From: an uncultured Bdellovibrionales bacterium
Lineage (GTDB): Bacteria; Bdellovibrionota; FAC87; UBA2466
Direction of reading: 5' to 3'
Assembly: GCA_937903155.1 (NCBI GenBank)
Contig: CALCZU010000139.1
Span: 1 to 43,687 of the forward strand
DNA length: 43,687 bases
Positions within the stretch are counted from its first letter, which is position 1. Every line of letters begins with the position of its first letter. Shown piece by piece: positions 28,917-36,026 of the stretch. A program made the translations under genes and the position numbers. The notes under the pieces were generated by a model. That model was given only the letters and a program-made list of their open reading frames with translations. It was not told the origin of the DNA and did no database searches.

Positions 28917-29521
28917 AAACGTTCTTCTCCCGTCTTCAATTTGTAATTCCACTTCGAAGACCCATTGAGAGTTTTTCCTCCCACTTCGCTCAAAACCCCG
29001 ATGGGAACTTTTGAATCCGCTCGAATAAAAGTCACGACAGGTGCTTTATCGATTTCAATCGTCGTTTGTAAGCCACACACTTTGCAGATTTCAGAATGGA
29101 TGGGAGCAAGTTCGCTTCGCTCCCATTGGATAAAGTTTGTTTCAAGCTTCCCCAGTTCCCGAAGCCCCGCGGCGGTATTTGCGAGCCACTTTGCACGAGC
29201 CGCATTTAAAGCCAAAGTATGTGCCGCCCGAATTTTTACTTCCGCTAGAGCATCAGCACTCTTACAGGCGGGGCCCGCTGGAGGCGGACTGTTCTTACAA
29301 AGGTGAAAACCGTCATGAGCGCTATCTAGAATTTTCATCGTTTTGTTGAAAGCAATTAGTTCATTAAAGAGTTCCCGGTCTCCTTTCGCCATCACGGTCG
29401 CCGCATTATCGACGGCAATTTGCTGAGTCTCCCAATCTTTTGCTGGTAAATAAATTTCCATCAGAAGTGTGGGCCCAAGTCCAATCGTTGCCATCAAAAC
29501 CATGAGGTAGGGTAAAGACAT
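28913..29521 (-). CDS. Membrane-anchored protein of the Flp-type operon, TadG-like position
   Basis: 202 residues. One N-terminal hydrophobic helix (about 2-24) is followed by an extracytoplasmic domain with an Ala-rich helical centre (about 85-125), five Cys (LCKNSP, PACKS, EICKVCG) and a beta-rich C-terminus. A start at ATG 29494 (overlapping the upstream stop, TGATG) is also possible but would shorten the helix. I recognise no family with confidence; position between two TadE-like genes suggests a minor pilin or TadG-like anchor. The Cys pairs suggest disulfides in the periplasm. Confidence 0.65.
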   Translation of the reverse strand: MSLPYLMVLMATIGLGPTLLMEIYLPAKDWETQQIAVDNAATVMAKGDRELFNELIAFNKTMKILDSAHDGFHLCKNSPPPAGPACKSADALAEVKIRAAHTLALNAARAKWLANTAAGLRELGKLETNFIQWERSELAPIHSEICKVCGLQTTIEIDKAPVVTFIRADSKVPIGVLSEVGGKTLNGSSKWNYKLKTGEERL

Positions 29522-29925
29522 GTCCGAGTGATCTCCATATTCGATTGCACGTTTCTACTTCCTGTTTTTGAATCCTCTTTTTCCACACGGATAAAGAGCG
29601 GGTATTTCACATAGACTTTCGCCACGTTTCCATTTCCGCCATACGAATATCCGGTCCGAACAGAGAGTTCGAGCGTTTGGCAAAGACGACTTCCCTCATC
29701 TCCCATCGCCTCCCTGAAAAGCTTACAGATCTTCTGCCTCGAGCGATAAGCTTCCACTCCCATCACACTGTCTCTCGCGCGGATAAAAACGGCGTGGTGC
29801 AAAAGCACTTCGTAATAGGCACGCCGAAGAAGTTCGAGGTTGAGAAGAGTTGTAAAAACGAGAATAAAAATCACCAAAACCCCCTCCATCAGAACGCTCC
29901 CGCGATTGCAGGTTTTTCGAACCAT
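29494..29925 (-). CDS. TadE-like pseudopilin
   Basis: 143 residues. The short basic leader MVRKTCNRGSVLMEGVLVIF has the prepilin-like Gly-Ser-Val-Leu-Met-Glu, with Glu at +5 after Gly, then a hydrophobic helix (about 10-30). The C-terminal domain carries Cys residues (ICKLF, RLCQTL, TRTCLY) that could pair. This fits TadE/TadF pseudopilins. Its ATG overlaps the pilin stop (TAATG), so translation is coupled with the pilin gene, and its 3' end overlaps the next gene by 28 nt. The likely role is in initiating or regulating pilus growth. Confidence 0.7.
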   Translation of the reverse strand: MVRKTCNRGSVLMEGVLVIFILVFTTLLNLELLRRAYYEVLLHHAVFIRARDSVMGVEAYRSRQKICKLFREAMGDEGSRLCQTLELSVRTGYSYGGNGNVAKVYVKYPLFIRVEKEDSKTGSRNVQSNMEITRTCLYPTSWF

Positions 29926-30161
29926 TATTTTTTCGCGCTCTCCATGAAATCGCTAAATCCTCGCGACTGGACGGCCGAATTCTCGTAATCAGATATAGGT
30001 GCTGCGGCTCCGCCCGTTCCCTGAAGTGCTTTTGAGACATTTCCATACCGCTCGCGAACGTTAGTTCCAACGACACTGACGATTGAGATCGCGGCTACCG
30101 CGACAAGACACACCAAGATCAGATATTCGATGAGCCCCTGCCCTTTTCTATTTTGAATCAT
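29925..30161 (-). CDS. Flp/Fap-type pilin
   Basis: 78 residues from ATG 30161, chosen for the very strong GGAGGAGGAGGG ribosome binding site and because the product then begins MIQNRKGQGLIEYLILVCLV. That is the Flp prepilin signature: basic leader, cleavage after Gly, Glu at +5 and Tyr at +6 (QGLIEY), then one hydrophobic helix (about 10-32). The mature pilin of about 70 residues has an Ala/Gly/Ser-rich tail. Flp pilins form thin, bundle-forming adhesive filaments exported by the Tad machinery. It is first in the operon, as usual for the major pilin, and is divergent from cls. Confidence 0.85.
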   Translation of the reverse strand: MIQNRKGQGLIEYLILVCLVAVAAISIVSVVGTNVRERYGNVSKALQGTGGAAAPISDYENSAVQSRGFSDFMESAKK

Positions 30162-30271
30162 GACGACCCTCCTCCTCCTGACTCTTGCAAGGCAGGGCCA
30201 GGGGTTTTCGTGCCTTGATGTCTTTTTGAAGTTCTGCTTTTCAGACGGCAAAGTCCAAAAAACAAACACAT

Positions 30272-30300
30272 CTGACAAAGCCTCACCACCCTGCTACGCT
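30272..30300 (+). promoter_or_regulatory. Candidate cls promoter giving a leaderless transcript
   Basis: CTGACA (30272-30277) and TACGCT (30295-30300) are 17 nt apart. The GTG start of cls is at 30308, 7 nt past the -10, and there is no Shine-Dalgarno sequence. The -10 match is weak. Confidence 0.35.
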
Positions 30301-30307
30301 CCTAAGT

Positions 30308-31726
30308 GTGATCTACTTTTTTCTCGCACTTTGGTTGGCAGGCGTTCTCTGGGCAACGGCTCATCTTCTAACTTACAAAAGAGAACCGGCCTCAACCGTG
30401 AGCTGGCTTTTCTTTGTTTCTTTCGTACCATTTATCGGACCATTCATGTACCTACTCATCGGCCCTCCGCAACTTGCCCGGCGAGCTTTGAAAAGGCGTG
30501 AGAAAATTGTACGGGAACTTTCCGAAGCTCCGCACTTAATCAGTGCAAAAGCTTCCGAGCTTCCGGTCGATCTCTCTGAAAAGGAAAAGAGAACGTTGAA
30601 ATTTGCGTCAACGGTTTCAGACTACGAAGCGACGGTTGGAAATAAGGTCGTCATCCTGCCAGATTCCAAAGCCGCTCTTCAAGAAATGCAGAATGCAATT
30701 AAGAGCGCAAAACATTTCATCCATCTTGAGTATTACATTATCGCTTCGGATGAAGTCACAGCCCAAATCTTTGACAGTTTGATTGAAGCGCGAAAAAGGG
30801 GCGTTGAAGTGAGAGTTCTCTACGACGCGCTCGGATCTCTTTCTCTCAAAAAAATCTACTTTCGAAAACTCACCGAAAATGGGATCCAAATAGCAGGTTT
30901 TCTTCCCCTCTCCGCTGTCTACCAACGCTTTAACCTCAATTTCAGAAACCACAGAAAAATTCTCGTTGTCGACGGAGAAAAGGCGTTCACCGGCGGAACC
31001 AATATCGGAAAGCAATACTTAGGAGGACTTGATCCCGCCCGGTGGCACGACTATACGATTTTGGTCGAAGGACCTGCCGTTCTCCAACTTCAGGACGTTT
31101 TTAGTAAAGACTGGCACTTTACAACCGACGAAGATCTTTTTTTAAGCAAATACTACCCACCTCCGAAATCAGGCGGAGACGCCATTATTCAGGTTTTAGA
31201 AAGCGGTCCCGACTCCGAATTCCATTCGCTCCACCAAGTGATCTTAATGATTTTGCATTCGGCAGAAGAAGAAATTTTGATGACGACCCCTTACTTCATC
31301 CCTGACGAATCGATGCGATCTGCATTAACCATTGCGGCGTTGAAGGGAGTGAATGTTGAACTCATTCTCCCCTCCAAAAGTGACGCTCCCTTTGTCCAAC
31401 TCGCTTCAAGGTCATTCTATGATTTTTTCTTAAAAACTGGAGTTGAGATTCACGAGTATCTTCCTCGCATCCTCCACGCGAAGCTCATGACCGTTGATAA
31501 AAAATGGACACTCGTTGGCTCGGCAAATATGGACACACGAAGTTTTAAACTGAACTTCGAGATCAACTTGCTCATTCATAGCCGATCCCTTTCAAAACAA
31601 GCCGACCATCTCTTTGAAAATGATTTTCAAGATTCAAAACAGATCCATTTAGAAGAATTTGAGAAGCGATCGACACGAGAAAAGATCTTAGAAAACGCAA
31701 TGCGTCTCTTTTCTCCCCTGATGTAA
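30308..31726 (+). CDS. Cardiolipin synthase, PLD family
   Basis: 472 residues. Two N-terminal membrane helices (about 2-20 and 30-50; PLD nuclease N-terminal domain) precede two phosphatidyltransferase halves with HKD motifs: His215-Lys217-Asp222 (HRKILVVD) and His390-Lys392-Asp397 (HAKLMTVD), each followed by the conserved GGTNIG or GSANMDTRS. Such enzymes condense phosphatidylglycerol to cardiolipin at the inner membrane. Length and layout fit ClsA-type enzymes. It starts at GTG without a ribosome binding site; see the adjacent promoter. It is divergent from the pilin operon and convergent with the helical-repeat gene. Confidence 0.93.
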   Translation: MIYFFLALWLAGVLWATAHLLTYKREPASTVSWLFFVSFVPFIGPFMYLLIGPPQLARRALKRREKIVRELSEAPHLISAKASELPVDLSEKEKRTLKFASTVSDYEATVGNKVVILPDSKAALQEMQNAIKSAKHFIHLEYYIIASDEVTAQIFDSLIEARKRGVEVRVLYDALGSLSLKKIYFRKLTENGIQIAGFLPLSAVYQRFNLNFRNHRKILVVDGEKAFTGGTNIGKQYLGGLDPARWHDYTILVEGPAVLQLQDVFSKDWHFTTDEDLFLSKYYPPPKSGGDAIIQVLESGPDSEFHSLHQVILMILHSAEEEILMTTPYFIPDESMRSALTIAALKGVNVELILPSKSDAPFVQLASRSFYDFFLKTGVEIHEYLPRILHAKLMTVDKKWTLVGSANMDTRSFKLNFEINLLIHSRSLSKQADHLFENDFQDSKQIHLEEFEKRSTREKILENAMRLFSPLM

Positions 31727-31811
31727 CGCCTGTTTTGAATCCTCTTCTGCGGCCCAAGCCCAGATTGAACGAACCCTCAATAGCCTCGAATCTTTAAAGA
31801 AGAAACACTAA
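31725..31811 (+). other. Short open frame after cls, possible gene remnant
   Basis: Directly after the cls stop a different frame stays open for 28 codons and reads SSSAAQAQIERTLNSLESLKKKH, which looks like the C-terminal end of a helical protein, ending in TAA over the stop of the convergent gene. It has no start codon of its own. It could be chance or a decayed gene end. Confidence 0.2.
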
Positions 31812-33601
31812 AAAGCAGGTTTAGCCAACCCGCTGAGTCGCGGGGCACACACCTTGGCTTCGAGTTTAGATCTCAGACGAAGAACATCGCTTATCTGAAG
31901 CTGTCCTTTTAGCAGAAGTATTCCACTGCGCTGAAAAAAATCGGAGACGCTTGACGACTTATTGAGTACTTCGCTAACGATGTTTGGATCCTTTTTTACC
32001 CGGTCGATTAGACCCCACATCAACGATTCGGGGAGCGGCTGCCGCCTGGCTATTTCACCCCACGCTTTTAATGTTTCAGGGAAATGGCGGCGGTCTTCTG
32101 CGATTGTTGTTTCAATCCACCCAAAAATCGAATCGTGGAAAGGGGTCTTCACCGGAAGGGAAACTAGCACCTCTAAGGCAGATGTGCGGACGTCACGATC
32201 GTACTGGTTTGTCAATTTTACAACGGAACGTAACATCGAAGGTGACAATTGCCTCTTCGTAGAGGCTCTCGCTAAAACTTTTAAACTAGCGACTTTGGTG
32301 CTTTCAATTTTGCCTTCCAATTTATCTTGAAGCAGATCTAAGGCATCTTGAGGAAGAATGTATTCAGACGCAATATCTTCTAGCTCTTTCAGACTTCTTA
32401 GTCGCACCTCGGAATGAGAACTTTGAATTCTTTTTAGTAGCGTTGTGAGATCAGGAAGTGGCGGGTGAGGATTTTCCTCTAAGTCCGTCAAGATGGATGA
32501 GGCCACCTCTCGTATTGCCTTGATACGGCTTTTGCTGGCACCTCGCAGCGCTTCGAGAGCGGCTTTCGGAAGCGGATCCTTCTTTCCCAAAAAATGCAGA
32601 AGTTCAAGAATGCGAATTTGCGTTTCATGTGGAACGCGCTGAACCTCAAGTCTTTTTGCAATGGCGGTAACCAATCCGGAATGAAGTCCCTGATGATCTG
32701 AGAGGGCGCGAAGAGCGGCATTTGCTTCGGTGGACGCCTCCGAAGTAAGCTGCCCTATCAACTGAATTACATCTTTATTATCAATCATCTGATTCTGAAA
32801 AATTTTCGCCAATGCCGGTATCGTTTCCCGTCGGCGATCGAAGTCCTTACCCTGAAGAACTGACATCAGGTAATCTAAAACTGGCCGAGGTAGCTGTGTT
32901 TTCTTGCTTTTTACCACCAAAAACTGAGTAATCCAGGAATACAATTCGTTGTCTAAGACGGGCCGTGAAAGATTTTTTGCGATCGCCTCAGTCATTTCCA
33001 AGGATAAAGAATGGCGCCGGTCGATCGTTGCCAGAGTCTCCATCGCTTCTTGACGGATCTCCGGGTCTTTTGCCCGGAGATCGGCGATGAGCAAATTCAA
33101 AACCGAATTGGGAATCTTTTGGTGAGCCGAAATTTCCCCAATCGCGGCTACGATATCTGCCCGTAATAAAGCATCTCCCTGCTCCGTATGGATACTCATT
33201 GTGAAAAGAATGGAGTCTGGAAGAGTCTGTTTTTTGCTGATGGTCGCCAAAAGTTTCGTTGCGTTTCTGAGTCCTGAAGATTGTTTGTGACCAAATACAT
33301 TGGAGATCTCGGAGATGATTTCAGACGAAAATCGGTGCGTCTCAGCGTAGTTTGCAAGTATCTCGGTGGCCTTCGTGGCCAATTCTAATGAACTTGTGGT
33401 GCGAGTTTTCTGGACTAATAATTTGAGTGTATCATCTGGAAATTTTTTTGTTTTAGCTTTGTCCGCCAGTTTCGCAACCGCTGCGAGGCGAGCAGGTTCT
33501 GACTGACTTCTCAAAGCCACGGTGAGATCGGCTATTTCGTCTGCGGAGAGAGACTTGGAAGCAATGAATCCGCAAATGAGAACGTGAAAAGCTGAACGCA
33601 T
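31808..33601 (-). CDS. Exported HEAT/ARM-like helical-repeat protein
   Basis: 597 residues. A plausible signal peptide (1-20, cleavage SLSA-DE) is followed by a body made almost entirely of helix pairs in units of about 38-46 residues. Recurring patterns are L-P-x-x-[IAV]-L at the start of a unit and A-x-x-x-L-A-x-[IL] in the next helix, for example QKIPNSVLNLL, TQLPRPVLDYL, DPLPKAALEAL and RQLSPSMLRSV. That is an alpha-solenoid suited to protein binding, without catalytic motifs. It is probably periplasmic or surface-exposed. A CATTGCGAG-type repeat lies immediately upstream, between it and the next gene. The family is not one I can name; HEAT-like is a structural description. Confidence 0.7.
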   Translation of the reverse strand: MRSAFHVLICGFIASKSLSADEIADLTVALRSQSEPARLAAVAKLADKAKTKKFPDDTLKLLVQKTRTTSSLELATKATEILANYAETHRFSSEIISEISNVFGHKQSSGLRNATKLLATISKKQTLPDSILFTMSIHTEQGDALLRADIVAAIGEISAHQKIPNSVLNLLIADLRAKDPEIRQEAMETLATIDRRHSLSLEMTEAIAKNLSRPVLDNELYSWITQFLVVKSKKTQLPRPVLDYLMSVLQGKDFDRRRETIPALAKIFQNQMIDNKDVIQLIGQLTSEASTEANAALRALSDHQGLHSGLVTAIAKRLEVQRVPHETQIRILELLHFLGKKDPLPKAALEALRGASKSRIKAIREVASSILTDLEENPHPPLPDLTTLLKRIQSSHSEVRLRSLKELEDIASEYILPQDALDLLQDKLEGKIESTKVASLKVLARASTKRQLSPSMLRSVVKLTNQYDRDVRTSALEVLVSLPVKTPFHDSIFGWIETTIAEDRRHFPETLKAWGEIARRQPLPESLMWGLIDRVKKDPNIVSEVLNKSSSVSDFFQRSGILLLKGQLQISDVLRLRSKLEAKVCAPRLSGLAKPAF

Positions 33602-33636
33602 TGATTTTCTCCTAGAATTAAAGATTTTATATTTAA

Positions 33637-33753
33637 AAAGCAGTCATTGCGAGCGGAGCGGAGCGCAGCGAACTAATCTCGATGCAAAACGACGTTCTTC
33701 TTTATGCAACGAGATTGCTTCGTCGGCTAACGCCTCCTCGCAATGACTGCTTT
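33637..33753. repeat. CATTGCGAG-type palindromic repeat, imperfect 117-bp copy
   Basis: Outer arms of 17 bp (33637-33653 and 33737-33753, AAAGCAGTCATTGCGAG) match perfectly. An inner pair ATCTCGATGCA/TGCAACGAGAT (33676-33686 and 33705-33715) has one mismatch. The central parts differ from the elements at 17007 and 26433, so this is a second subtype with the same CATTGCGAG ends. The stop codon TAA of the upstream gene lies at the very end of the right arm. Confidence 0.85.
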
Positions 33754-34264
33754 AATTCAAATGAGAGCTGCGGCTGACTTGCAAAAATTCGGTCAGATAG
33801 TGGCAGGCGAGTTTTTCGGCATCGACGGAACTTCCGAGAAATTGCCAGGCAATTTCGTTGAAATGGAGGAAATCGGCCTCCACAATTCCCGAAAATATGC
33901 GACTTGATCCCTGATTTAAGAGGTGATCTCGCGAAATTTTATCGCATAAAAACTGAATAGTGCCTGGTTTTGACTGGGTCACCGTCAGTCGCATCTCATT
34001 CCTTTGGACTGAAAAGGTGCCTGAAGGCTCCTGATCCTTAATCATTTCGAGTGCCGAGGCCGAATGCATCAGCCGACCGTTAAAGACTCGAGTCAGAGAC
34101 TCAAAATAAGATTGGAGTTTTCTTAAGAAAGAAGTGGTCTCGTACTGGAGAACTTCATCTTTTGCAGCAAAGATATCGAGACTGGCCTTTTCACCCTGAT
34201 GTATCAGGGATTCCTGCTCTGCCAGGCTCTCAATCCATTTAATCGTTCCGTCTGTGGTAAACAT
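33752..34264 (-). CDS. Conserved-looking protein of unknown function
   Basis: 170 residues with no signal peptide or membrane segment, so probably cytoplasmic. The N-terminal half is helical and acidic (WIESLAEQESLIHQGEKAS; DEVLQYETTSFLRKLQSYF); the C-terminal half mixes strands and helices (TFSVQRNEMRLTVTQSKPGTIQFL). No motif was recognised. It has no strong ribosome binding site; GGAAAGAG lies about 13 nt before the ATG. The stop codon is shared with the end of the palindromic repeat. Neighbouring genes on the same strand are the PhaR-like regulator upstream and the helical-repeat gene downstream, with gaps of 299 and 150 nt, so it is likely a unit of its own. Confidence 0.6.
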   Translation of the reverse strand: MFTTDGTIKWIESLAEQESLIHQGEKASLDIFAAKDEVLQYETTSFLRKLQSYFESLTRVFNGRLMHSASALEMIKDQEPSGTFSVQRNEMRLTVTQSKPGTIQFLCDKISRDHLLNQGSSRIFSGIVEADFLHFNEIAWQFLGSSVDAEKLACHYLTEFLQVSRSSHLN

Positions 34265-34396
34265 AGGCAGTCCAACACTCTTTCCATTTTAGAAAAAGTA
34301 GCTCCCCCATCATCAGGCCGTGAAAATTAAGAAAATCCTTAACCTTGAAATTAAGTGGTAGCCTTTTTGCCGCTTTAGGCTTCCTATCAAGTAGGC

Positions 34397-34567
34397 ATGC
34401 ACACCACGACAAGAGAAAGCCCCCGGTTAAGAACTTGTAAGGTAAGAATTATTCTCGCTCACGCGCCAGACAGGGGAGCCAATCTCTATTATCGCAGTTT
34501 CACAGAGAACCTCCAAGCTTGTAATCAAGCATTGGAGATTCCATGGAAAAAGCTAATTAATTCTTAG
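34397..34567 (+). CDS. Possible small protein of 56 residues
   Basis: ATG 34397 to TAG 34567 on the plus strand, in the 299-nt gap between two minus-strand genes. The product (CKVRIILAHAPDRGANLYYR in its middle) has a balanced, protein-like composition and no low complexity. Against it: the only ribosome-binding-like sequence (AGTAGG) is too close to the ATG, there is no clear promoter, and the end overlaps the convergent regulator stop. The rest of the gap holds a near-perfect hairpin CTCCAAGCTTG/CAAGCATTGGAG (34511-34537). Confidence 0.3.
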   Translation: MHTTTRESPRLRTCKVRIILAHAPDRGANLYYRSFTENLQACNQALEIPWKKLINS

Positions 34568-34986
34568 GCTTCTACGTTCTTCGCTGCAGGTTGAGCCATG
34601 GGAGTTCCACCCACAGTATTTCTCTTTTCGAGAGCCTCAATTTTGGCGTTCAAGTCTTTCACTTGATTTTCCAAAGAACGCACCACTTCGAGCTGTCCGC
34701 CGTCTTGCGACTTCGCTAAAAATGCGCTGAAAGAACCATCTCCGGTTTGGATGATGTGTCTGAGCGTAGCAATCGGCACTGGAGCTTCAGAGCGTTTCTG
34801 TTTTTCAAAAATGATCTGCGTTAATGTCGCAGCTGTAATATCTTTTTGATTGCGGTTATCCACGACAGTGACTTCTTCGCCCTGTTGGATCATTTCCGCT
34901 ATTTCGTCCAACGTTACGTAGCAACTTGCGTCCGTATCGTAGAGTTTCCGGTTTTGATACCGCTTAATGATCTTAGCCTTCTCCAT
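34564..34986 (-). CDS. PhaR-like polyhydroxyalkanoate synthesis regulator
   Basis: 140 residues from ATG 34986 (GGGGG about 5 nt before it); a TTG four codons earlier is less likely. The N-terminal domain (about 4-65) matches PHB/PHA accumulation regulator DNA-binding domains: IIKRYQNRKLYDTDASCYVT, LDEIAEMI and VDNRNQKDIT. A short helical bridge and a C-terminal coiled-coil segment (about 100-127, LENQVKDLNAKIEALEKR) probably drive oligomerisation. PhaR normally senses PHA granules and represses phasin genes. No PHA synthase or phasin is present in the window, so here it may control other targets. Confidence 0.85.
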   Translation of the reverse strand: MEKAKIIKRYQNRKLYDTDASCYVTLDEIAEMIQQGEEVTVVDNRNQKDITAATLTQIIFEKQKRSEAPVPIATLRHIIQTGDGSFSAFLAKSQDGGQLEVVRSLENQVKDLNAKIEALEKRNTVGGTPMAQPAAKNVEA

Positions 34987-35391
34987 TTTTACCCCCAACC
35001 TGAAAGGTTATTTATCGGTTTTTGTTTCATACGTTGGGTAAACATCCTATTCTTCACTCTAACCCCCGAAATGCTCCCTAGAACCCAAAGATGATGTCTT
35101 ACACAATCTTTCTCTAAATTCAAAGCGACACACCGCAAAAAAAGTCGTTTTTTTACAAACAACTTTAGGATTAGTGGAGGAAATGACGCTTATTCCCAAC
35201 CCCCATCCAGTTAACCCTTAAAACTTACTAGGTTAGCAGCCCAGCTCAGCTTTTATGATTAACCGAATAAAAGTATTTTTGGCCTTGTGACCCTTACTGT
35301 CAACTATTATTGCTACGGAAAAAAAAAGAATGAGATCAAGTCGATAAATAAAAGTAAAATTTGATTATTGTTTAATAATTTTAATTACTTA
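34987..35391. other. 405-bp A/T-rich intergenic region
   Basis: The region must hold the promoter of the PhaR-like gene (minus; TTGAAT 16 nt from TAAGAC is one weak candidate) and the end of the pil operon. Seen here: a 7-A/7-T hairpin (35137-35143 with 35148-35154), a 12-codon ORF at 35183-35221 (+) behind a perfect GGAGG, and the A/T hairpin ATTATT/AATAAT (35364-35379), which on the minus strand could weakly terminate the pil operon. No longer gene is visible. Confidence 0.5.
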
Positions 35392-36006
35392 TCATGAAAG
35401 CTGTTCGTTCAGAACGCTTTTGAGATCGAGGGTGGACTCTCGTTTTAGACGCAATCTAGCATCTTCGAGCTCGCGGACGGTGGGGATGGGATTTTCATCG
35501 AGAGAAGCGAGTGCTTCTTTGATTTCTTTTTCTTCATGACTCGGGTTTTCAGAAAACTCGAGAGCCTTCGCATTTTGAATAAGACGTTGCGCTTCATTAC
35601 ACAAAGTTTTTAGACGATTCATTGTCTGTTCGAAATGCACGCGAGAATCAATTCTATCGGCGTGCCATTGCTTTTTCATTTGCTCAATATCTTTTACGCA
35701 ATCCTGCAAAATATTTTGCATCTCGAGTTGCCAATTTTGTTTTAGCTGACGCGTTTCTTCAATCAATTGTCTTTTACACGTTGCGATCTGAGTGTCCCAT
35801 TGATCGCTGGCGCTCTTCAATTTTAACGCGGCCTCTGCTTCGAGTTTTTCCAAAGTATGGATCAACGTTTTTGCTTTTTCGTCATGGAGCGACGGTAAAC
35901 GACTCTGCGCTTGGAGTTTTGGTTTTCTGCGATCATTCCAAAAGAATGCCGCTACGCCGATAAAAAAGAAATTCAATGTCCATTGGAAAAATTCGTGCAG
36001 TTCCAT
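35392..36006 (-). CDS. Membrane-anchored coiled-coil protein at the end of the pil operon
   Basis: 204 residues. One N-terminal hydrophobic segment (about 8-24, LNFFFIGVAAFFW) is followed by basic residues (NDRRKPK), placing the rest in the cytoplasm. Residues about 40-150 are strongly helical with heptad-like patterning (EKLEAEAALKLKSASDQWD; LEMQNILQDCVKDIEQMKKQW). It starts 20 nt after the pilQ stop with GGGGGA as ribosome binding site, so it is co-transcribed with pilMNOPQ. I recognise no family. Position and architecture would suit a cytoplasmic scaffold for the pilus machine, which is inference only. Confidence 0.7.
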   Translation of the reverse strand: MELHEFFQWTLNFFFIGVAAFFWNDRRKPKLQAQSRLPSLHDEKAKTLIHTLEKLEAEAALKLKSASDQWDTQIATCKRQLIEETRQLKQNWQLEMQNILQDCVKDIEQMKKQWHADRIDSRVHFEQTMNRLKTLCNEAQRLIQNAKALEFSENPSHEEKEIKEALASLDENPIPTVRELEDARLRLKRESTLDLKSVLNEQLS

Positions 36007-36026
36007 TATTTCCCCCTTTAAACCGT

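Noticed and set aside
29406..29588. 60-codon minus-strand ORF in the pilin-like operon
   Set aside because: It is an alternative frame of two overlapping genes with better motifs.
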